This document shows, piece after piece, positions 30,458-35,558 of a stretch of DNA of 35,558 bases. Position 1 is the first letter of the stretch. Every line of letters begins with the position of its first letter. Origin of the DNA: an uncultured Flavobacteriaceae bacterium. Lineage in GTDB: Bacteria; Bacteroidota; Bacteroidia; Flavobacteriales; Flavobacteriaceae. Made by a program: the position numbers and the translations under genes. Below the pieces are notes generated by a model. That model was not told the origin of the DNA. It did no database searches and saw only the letters and a program-made list of their open reading frames with translations. Where the stretch lies: assembly GCA_913020475.1 (NCBI GenBank), contig CAJVZM010000006.1, forward strand, positions 1 through 35,558. Direction: 5' to 3'.

Positions 30458-31435
30458 ATGCCAAAATTAAAATATTATTATGACCAGGAGTCCCTATCCT
30501 ACCAACCCGTAAATTCGGGCTGGGTTTCTGGGTTTTCTGGAGTGGTTTTATTTCTTTTGTCTTCTGTCTTGTTTGGAATATTGGCCTTATTCATCTTATT
30601 GAATACAGATACGCTAAATACACCTCAAGAACTTTTACAAGCAAGGGAGATCGAAAATTATAAGCTGCAGTTCGAACTACTGAACAAGAAACTTGAAAAA
30701 ATTGAGGATGTAATGGTCAATGTAGCAGACCGAGACAACAACCTCTACAGGGTCTATTTTGAAGCCAGTCCAATTCCCGAAGAACAAAGAAAAATGGGCT
30801 TTGGAGGGGTAAATAGATATAAAGAATTAGAAGGCTATGACAATTCAAAACTGATCATAAATACTACTAATCGTTTGGAGGTATTGACAAAACAATTGGT
30901 AGTTCAATCACGTTCATTGGAAGAATTAGAAAGTTTGGCAATTAATAAAGAAAACCTTTTGGGAGCCATGCCCTCTATACAGCCTATTCACAAAAACGAT
31001 TTAAAAAGGATGGCCTCAGGTTTTGGATATCGAACAGATCCTTTTACCAAAAAAAGAAGGTTCCATCAAGGGATGGACTTTACTGCACCACGTGGGACTC
31101 CAGTTTATGCGACTGGTGACGGAATCATAGGTAGGGCAGACAATAGAGCAGCAGGTTATGGAAACCACGTGAGAATTGAACATAGTTTTGGCTATGTAAG
31201 TCTTTATGCTCATCTGAATAAATACAATGTCAAAAGAAGACAAAAAGTAAAACGTGGAGACATCATCGGTTATGTTGGTAGTACTGGTCGGTCAGTAGGT
31301 CCCCACCTCCATTACGAAATATTTAAAGATGGGAAAAGAGTGAATCCCCTAAATTACTACTCTGGTAATTTGACTGCTGAGGAGTTTGATATTATGCTTA
31401 ATTTGGCCAGTCAGGAAAACCAATCCATGGACTGA
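30458..31435 (+). CDS. M23-family (LytM) peptidoglycan endopeptidase with N-terminal TM and coiled coil
   Basis: SGFGYRTDPFTKKRRFHQGMDFTAPRGTPVYATGDG and YGNHVRIEHSFGYVSLYAHL...GPHLHYEI. ATG 30458 preferred over 30437. Confidence 0.95.
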   Translation: MPKLKYYYDQESLSYQPVNSGWVSGFSGVVLFLLSSVLFGILALFILLNTDTLNTPQELLQAREIENYKLQFELLNKKLEKIEDVMVNVADRDNNLYRVYFEASPIPEEQRKMGFGGVNRYKELEGYDNSKLIINTTNRLEVLTKQLVVQSRSLEELESLAINKENLLGAMPSIQPIHKNDLKRMASGFGYRTDPFTKKRRFHQGMDFTAPRGTPVYATGDGIIGRADNRAAGYGNHVRIEHSFGYVSLYAHLNKYNVKRRQKVKRGDIIGYVGSTGRSVGPHLHYEIFKDGKRVNPLNYYSGNLTAEEFDIMLNLASQENQSMD

Positions 31436-31764
31436 TGCATTTTAAACTCCCCGAAAAAAGGTATTACAGAATTGGTGAGATCGCCAAAGCCTTTAATGTA
31501 AATCCTTCCTTACTCCGCTTTTGGGAAAAAGAGTTTAAGGAAATTCAGCCGAAAAAAAAAGAAGGTGGCGCCCGAAAATTTACCCCAAATGATGTAAATG
31601 CCATTCGAAAAATATATCATCTATTAAAGGAAAAAGGACTGACCATTGAGGGTGCTAAAAAACAACTCAAACTAAAAAACCCCTCTGAAGATGGTAATTT
31701 GAAACTAATTCAGAAATTGGAACAGCTCAAATCTGATCTAGTTCAACTAAGGGAAAATCTCTGA
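31435..31764 (+). CDS. MerR-family HTH transcriptional regulator, DNA-binding domain only
   Basis: KRYYRIGEIAKAFNVNPSLLRFWEKEFKEIQPKKKEGGARKFTPNDVNAIRKIYHLLKEKGLTIEGAKKQL; start overlaps the previous stop by 1 nt. Confidence 0.93.
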   Translation: MHFKLPEKRYYRIGEIAKAFNVNPSLLRFWEKEFKEIQPKKKEGGARKFTPNDVNAIRKIYHLLKEKGLTIEGAKKQLKLKNPSEDGNLKLIQKLEQLKSDLVQLRENL

Positions 31765-33066
31765 CTATTTCTTTCTAAAAAACAATTGAATGGGAATGCC
31801 ATTGAACTCAAAGCTTTCTCTAAGTTTGTTCTCTAAAAATCTTTTATAAGGCTCCTTAACGTATTGGGGAAGGTTACAAAAAAAAGCAAATTGGGGGTGT
31901 GGTGTGGGCAATTGGGTACAGAACTTTATTTTGACAAACTTCCCTTTGTAAGATGGAGGGGGTTGACTTTCCATAATGGGCAGGAGGGTATCATTAAGTT
32001 TTCGGGTTGGGATTCGGTTGGATCGGTTTTTATATATGGTGACAGCAGTTTCTATAGCTTTGAAGATTCTTTGTTTGTTAAGGGCAGAGATAAATACTAT
32101 GGGGACGTCTTTAAATGGAGCTGTTTTTTGATTTATCTCTTCCTCAAAAAGTTTGGAGGATTGGGTTTCCTTTTCAATAAGATCCCATTTGTTTACCAAA
32201 ATGACTATACCTTTGTTGTTTCTGTGAGCCAACCAAAAAATATTTTGAACTTGACCGTCAAAACCTCTGGTAGCATCGACCAATAACAAGCAAACATCGG
32301 AATGCTCAATGGCTCTGACAGATCGCATTACAGAATAAAATTCTATATCTTCTTTTACTTTACTTTTTTTTCTGATTCCGGCAGTATCTACCAGATTGAA
32401 CTCAAAACCAAAACGATTGTATTTGGTGTCAATACTATCTCTGGTAGTTCCTGCAATATCGGTAACAATATATCTTTCCTCCCCTATCAGAGCATTGATA
32501 AAAGAAGATTTTCCAGCATTGGGTCTTCCTACCACTGCAAATCTGGGCAGTGCTTCCTCTGGTTCAATTTGTTCTGGTAAAACCTTGACTAACTCGTCTA
32601 ACAACTCCCCAGTTCCACTCCCATTTATGGAAGAAACGGTGTAAATGTTTTCATAACCCAAAGCATAAAATTCGGTCATATTTTCAATGACCTTTGAATT
32701 GTCTCCTTTGTTGGCGGTAAGAAATACGGGCTTTTGTGAGCGACGCAGCAATTGGGCAATAGTTTCGTCCATTCCTGTTAGACCTTCGGCCACATCGACC
32801 ATAAATATTATGGCATCGGCCTCCTCGATGGCTAAATTGACTTGCTTATCGATTTCCTTTTGAAAAACATCATCGCTTCCTTCGACATAACCTCCAGTAT
32901 CAATCAAACTGAACGATACACCATTCCAGTCAGACTGACCATAATGTCGGTCTCGGGTAACGCCACTCTCCGCATCTACAATAGCCTCTCTTTTTTTAAT
33001 CAAACGATTAAAAAAAGTGGACTTTCCTACATTGGGTCTTCCCACAATTGCGACAATACCTCCCAT
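31765..33066 (-). CDS. der: Ribosome biogenesis GTPase Der (EngA)
   Basis: Two G domains: [19 protein letters not shown] and [30 protein letters not shown]-terminal KH-like domain. Confidence 0.97.
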   Translation of the reverse strand: MGGIVAIVGRPNVGKSTFFNRLIKKREAIVDAESGVTRDRHYGQSDWNGVSFSLIDTGGYVEGSDDVFQKEIDKQVNLAIEEADAIIFMVDVAEGLTGMDETIAQLLRRSQKPVFLTANKGDNSKVIENMTEFYALGYENIYTVSSINGSGTGELLDELVKVLPEQIEPEEALPRFAVVGRPNAGKSSFINALIGEERYIVTDIAGTTRDSIDTKYNRFGFEFNLVDTAGIRKKSKVKEDIEFYSVMRSVRAIEHSDVCLLLVDATRGFDGQVQNIFWLAHRNNKGIVILVNKWDLIEKETQSSKLFEEEINQKTAPFKDVPIVFISALNKQRIFKAIETAVTIYKNRSNRIPTRKLNDTLLPIMESQPPPSYKGKFVKIKFCTQLPTPHPQFAFFCNLPQYVKEPYKRFLENKLRESFEFNGIPIQLFFRKK

Positions 33067-33119
33067 TATGACTTATTTGAGTGCAAAAGTAATTGAATTT
33101 GTGAGATAAGTGAGCGTCC

Positions 33120-34010
33120 TTACTGCTGATAACCAAAACGCTTAAGTTGTTGTGGATTGGAACGCCAATTTTTTTGGACTTTAACAAATAGTTCAATGTG
33201 AATTTTCTTCCCAAAAAATGAAGCCAAATCTTTTCTGGCTCCAATACCTACTTTTTTAAGTTTTTCACCTTTGTGCCCGATGACGATCCCTTTTTGGGTT
33301 TCTCTTTCTACTAAAATGACCGCCCGTATCCTTATAATTTTTTCTTCTTCCTTAAAAGATTCGGTAACCACCTCTACCGCATAGGGGATCTCTTTGTCGT
33401 AATATTCCAAAATACTTTTTCGGATAGATTCATTCACAAAAAATCTTTCTGGCTTATCACTGAGTTGGTCTTTAGGAAAATAAGGAGGCGATTCTGGGAG
33501 GAGATCAATCAACATTTGCAAAAGCTCGGGAATAAAAAAACCTGTCAAGGCAGAAATGGGAATGATTTTCTGATTGGGAAAAATATCAGACCACTCTTGA
33601 ACGGCGGTTTCTAATTCTAACTGAGAAGAGGTATCGATTTTATTGATCAGAACGAACAGCGGAATTTTGGATTTCTTAATGCGGGCTACCAAAGCTTCAT
33701 CCTTGATCTGTTTTTCTTCTATAGAAATCATATAGAGCAATACATCGGCATCAATCAAAGATTCCTTGACAAAATCCATCATGGAGTTTTGCATCTCGTA
33801 TGCTGGCTTAATAATACCTGGGGTATCGGACAATACCAATTGATGATTTTCCCCATTAATCAATCCCAAGATACGGTGGCGAGTGGTTTGTGCCTTAGGG
33901 GTGGTGATGGACAAATCTTTACCCATTAAAGCATTGACCAAAGTAGATTTACCCACGTTGGGATTTCCTAAAATGGTCACATAACCTGATTTATGAGGCG
34001 TTTTTGACAT
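33120..34010 (-). CDS. era: GTPase Era
   Basis: GYVTILGNPNVGKSTLVNALMG, TTPKAQTTRHRILGLINGENHQLVLSDTPGI, KH-domain VIGHKGEKLKKVGIGARKDLASFFGKKIHIELFVKVQKNW. Start at MSKTP (34010) preferred over 34025. Confidence 0.96.
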   Translation of the reverse strand: MSKTPHKSGYVTILGNPNVGKSTLVNALMGKDLSITTPKAQTTRHRILGLINGENHQLVLSDTPGIIKPAYEMQNSMMDFVKESLIDADVLLYMISIEEKQIKDEALVARIKKSKIPLFVLINKIDTSSQLELETAVQEWSDIFPNQKIIPISALTGFFIPELLQMLIDLLPESPPYFPKDQLSDKPERFFVNESIRKSILEYYDKEIPYAVEVVTESFKEEEKIIRIRAVILVERETQKGIVIGHKGEKLKKVGIGARKDLASFFGKKIHIELFVKVQKNWRSNPQQLKRFGYQQ

Positions 34011-34079
34011 GGGGCAAAGATACAATCTTTGAAATAGCCTTTGTGGTGGTCTATAAATTTTGTAAATTCACCGCTTCAT

Positions 34080-34149
<70 letters not shown>

Positions 34150-34152
<3 letters not shown>

Positions 34153-34192
34153 CTAAAACAATAAAACGGTTATACTTTTATAAAGTGTAGCC
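34150..34192. repeat. Direct repeat copy 1, abutting the tRNA-fMet 3' end; contains a hairpin terminator
   Basis: CTACTAAAACAATAAAACGGTTATACTTTTATAAAGTGTAGCC; 40/43 identical to 34998-35040. Confidence 0.9.
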
Positions 34193-34200
34193 TTTTTTTT
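34168..34200 (+). terminator. Putative terminator after tRNA-fMet
   Basis: Stem GGTTATACTT / AAGTGTAGCC (10 pairs, two G-T wobbles) followed by a T8 run. Confidence 0.7.
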
Positions 34201-34216
34201 AACCAGGTTAGTACTT

Positions 34217-34429
34217 CTAAGGAAGTGTGAACAAATCTTCAACCGAACAATTTAAAGTCTTTGAAATTTTCAACGCTAACACGGTAGATGGAACATATAC
34301 TCCATTTTCTATGGCATTAATACTCTTTCTTGAAACCTCCGCTTTCATCGATAATTCTTGCTGAGTTAAACCACAGGATTTCCTAATTTGTTCTAAATTA
34401 TTTAGAAGTTTGGAATGGTTCCTGCCCAT
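34217..34429 (-). CDS. XRE-family HTH transcriptional regulator
   Basis: LEQIRKSCGLTQQELSMKAEVSRKSINAIENGVYVPSTVLALKISKTLNCSVEDLF. Confidence 0.93.
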   Translation of the reverse strand: MGRNHSKLLNNLEQIRKSCGLTQQELSMKAEVSRKSINAIENGVYVPSTVLALKISKTLNCSVEDLFTLP

Positions 34430-34431
34430 AA

Positions 34432-34827
34432 TTATTCCTTTTCATATTGTTCGACTGCATCAGTTAATTCCTTTCCAGTATTTGGATATAGATAGCCTGC
34501 GATCATTGTTCCAATTCCTATTAGACCAACCAAAGCCCCTACTCCTTCTAATACTCTCCCAAGTGCTAGATAACCTAATAAAAAGAGGCCAACTCCAACA
34601 AAAATTGTAATGACTCCATTTCTTCTATAATCTATTGGCTCTTTTTTTCTTTCCTCAAAAATTTGTAATAATTCCTCTATTTTAACGGGGTCATTTAAGT
34701 TTTTAGATATCTCTAAAACAGTCTCTCTCTTTCCCTTTGCGTCTTTATATAGCCAGACAAATACAGCAATTGGAATTATAATTCCAGTAAGCATCCCAAA
34801 AATTGGTATTATAATGTTTTGATCCAT
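34432..34827 (-). CDS. Small membrane protein, DUF6249-like
   Basis: 131 aa, N-terminal TM then KRETVLEISKNLNDPVKIEELL and two C-terminal TM helices; 2 nt upstream of the XRE gene. Confidence 0.65.
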   Translation of the reverse strand: MDQNIIIPIFGMLTGIIIPIAVFVWLYKDAKGKRETVLEISKNLNDPVKIEELLQIFEERKKEPIDYRRNGVITIFVGVGLFLLGYLALGRVLEGVGALVGLIGIGTMIAGYLYPNTGKELTDAVEQYEKE

Positions 34828-34850
34828 AAGTTGATTTTTTAATTAGTGTA

Positions 34851-34900
34851 ACGCAAACGTAACATTTAATTAGATGACACGCAAACGTTACACTTAAATA
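34851..34900 (-). promoter_or_regulatory. Putative promoter/operator of the membrane protein-XRE operon
   Basis: Two 22-bp direct repeats (34851-34872, 34879-34900; 19/22 identical). On the minus strand their TTTG cores form TTTG-N20-TACGTTTG, a Bacteroidota -33/-7 arrangement. Confidence 0.6.
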
Positions 34901-34997
34901 ATTCTTTTAACTTTATGAACCAGTAATTCTATCTGATCATAAGTAGCGTTAAAATCTCTATGGGTAAAACTTATGTTCGATATTTCAATAGAATTAT

Positions 34998-35040
34998 CTA
35001 CTAAAAAAATAAAACGGTTATACTTTTATAAAGTTTAACC
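34998..35040. repeat. Direct repeat copy 2
   Basis: CTACTAAAAAAATAAAACGGTTATACTTTTATAAAGTTTAACC; 40/43 identical to 34150-34192, offset exactly 848 bp. Confidence 0.9.
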
Positions 35041-35045
35041 GTTTT
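35011..35045. terminator. Bidirectional hairpin terminator downstream of the YHYH gene
   Basis: AAAACGGTTATACTT / AAGTTTAACCGTTTT, 15-nt arms with one mismatch, A/T tracts on both sides. Confidence 0.75.
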
Positions 35046-35052
35046 TAATTCC

Positions 35053-35558
35053 TCAAATATCACCCTTTAAACATCTTGTAAAAAAAGGAAAATCATCTGT
35101 AACAACATAGTAATAAATACCATCAGGGAATTCAGGGGTCACTCCAAATCGTCCATTGCATTGATCTAAATCTCCAATTCCTTCAACGAATTCATAATCT
35201 TGTTGAAAAGCACCCATTGGGATTGGTATATTTGGATTGGTTGTTCCCTGACCAGGCCCACCTATTAACGCAGTTAAAGTCGAAGGTCGATTAACATCAG
35301 GCTGAGATTTCAATCTATAACTCGGAATCAGTGACTTGATAGTACTATTAGAATTATTAGGGTCAGAATAACCATATCTTGCATAAACTGGAAACCCATC
35401 AGATGCCCATCCAACAATTGTCATCTCTTGATTGTTGCCAAGAAAATCTACCAATAGTTCTGGCATTCCGTGATAGTGATATGAACCATTCGGTTGCACA
35501 TGAGCATGATTCATATCGTCACCAAAGTCAAATGTGTCATGTCCCAATGCCTCAATAT
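35053..35558 (-). CDS. YHYH domain-containing protein, N-terminus beyond window edge
   Basis: HAHVQPNGSYHYHGMPELLVDFL...IVGWASDGFPVYARYGY...NGRFGVTPEFPDGIYYYVVTDDFPFFTRCLKG; the reading frame runs past the window end. Confidence 0.85.
   Translation of the reverse strand, partial: IEALGHDTFDFGDDMNHAHVQPNGSYHYHGMPELLVDFLGNNQEMTIVGWASDGFPVYARYGYSDPNNSNSTIKSLIPSYRLKSQPDVNRPSTLTALIGGPGQGTTNPNIPIPMGAFQQDYEFVEGIGDLDQCNGRFGVTPEFPDGIYYYVVTDDFPFFTRCLKGDI

Noticed and set aside
31864-33096. Plus-strand ORFs across der (31864-32286, 32302-32580, 32396-32644, 32842-33096)
   Set aside because: Antisense shadows of Der; compositions are not protein-like.
31765-34010. Adjacent Der and Era GTPases as a possible recent duplication
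   Set aside because: They have distinct domain architectures (two G domains versus one G domain plus KH) and are separate universal families that commonly neighbour each other in this clade.

Overview
The window looks like a Flavobacteriia-type (Bacteroidota) chromosomal segment: TANNTTTG promoter elements, TonB/ExbBD, a PF14121-like putative porin, and a neighbourhood of alaS/M23/MerR/der/era. Most of it is housekeeping: folC, exbB-exbD-tonB, nhaD, anmK, gltBD, rnhB, lipB, lysS, hemL, alaS, der, era, tRNA-Val and tRNA-fMet. I identified two short genes that the supplied ORF track omits because they fall below its size cutoff: a YqaE/Pmp3-like gene at 21919-22092 (-) and a Cys/His-rich DUF5522-like gene at 26983-27138 (+). 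Accessory DNA sits at the two ends, next to tRNA genes. On the left is a very AT-rich two-gene unit, a MazG-like pyrophosphohydrolase overlapping a putative PUA/EVE-like-HNH nuclease. It is preceded by two copies of a palindromic element and is my best candidate for an undescribed (probably defence) module. On the right, an 848-bp segment carrying an XRE regulator and a small membrane protein is bounded by 43-bp direct repeats (40/43 identical). The first repeat begins at the 3' end of tRNA-fMet, and both repeats can form terminator hairpins. The XRE operon has a repeat-embedded promoter that suggests autoregulation. gltB is markedly more AT-rich than gltD. All family calls come from reading motifs in the translations; no database search was run.
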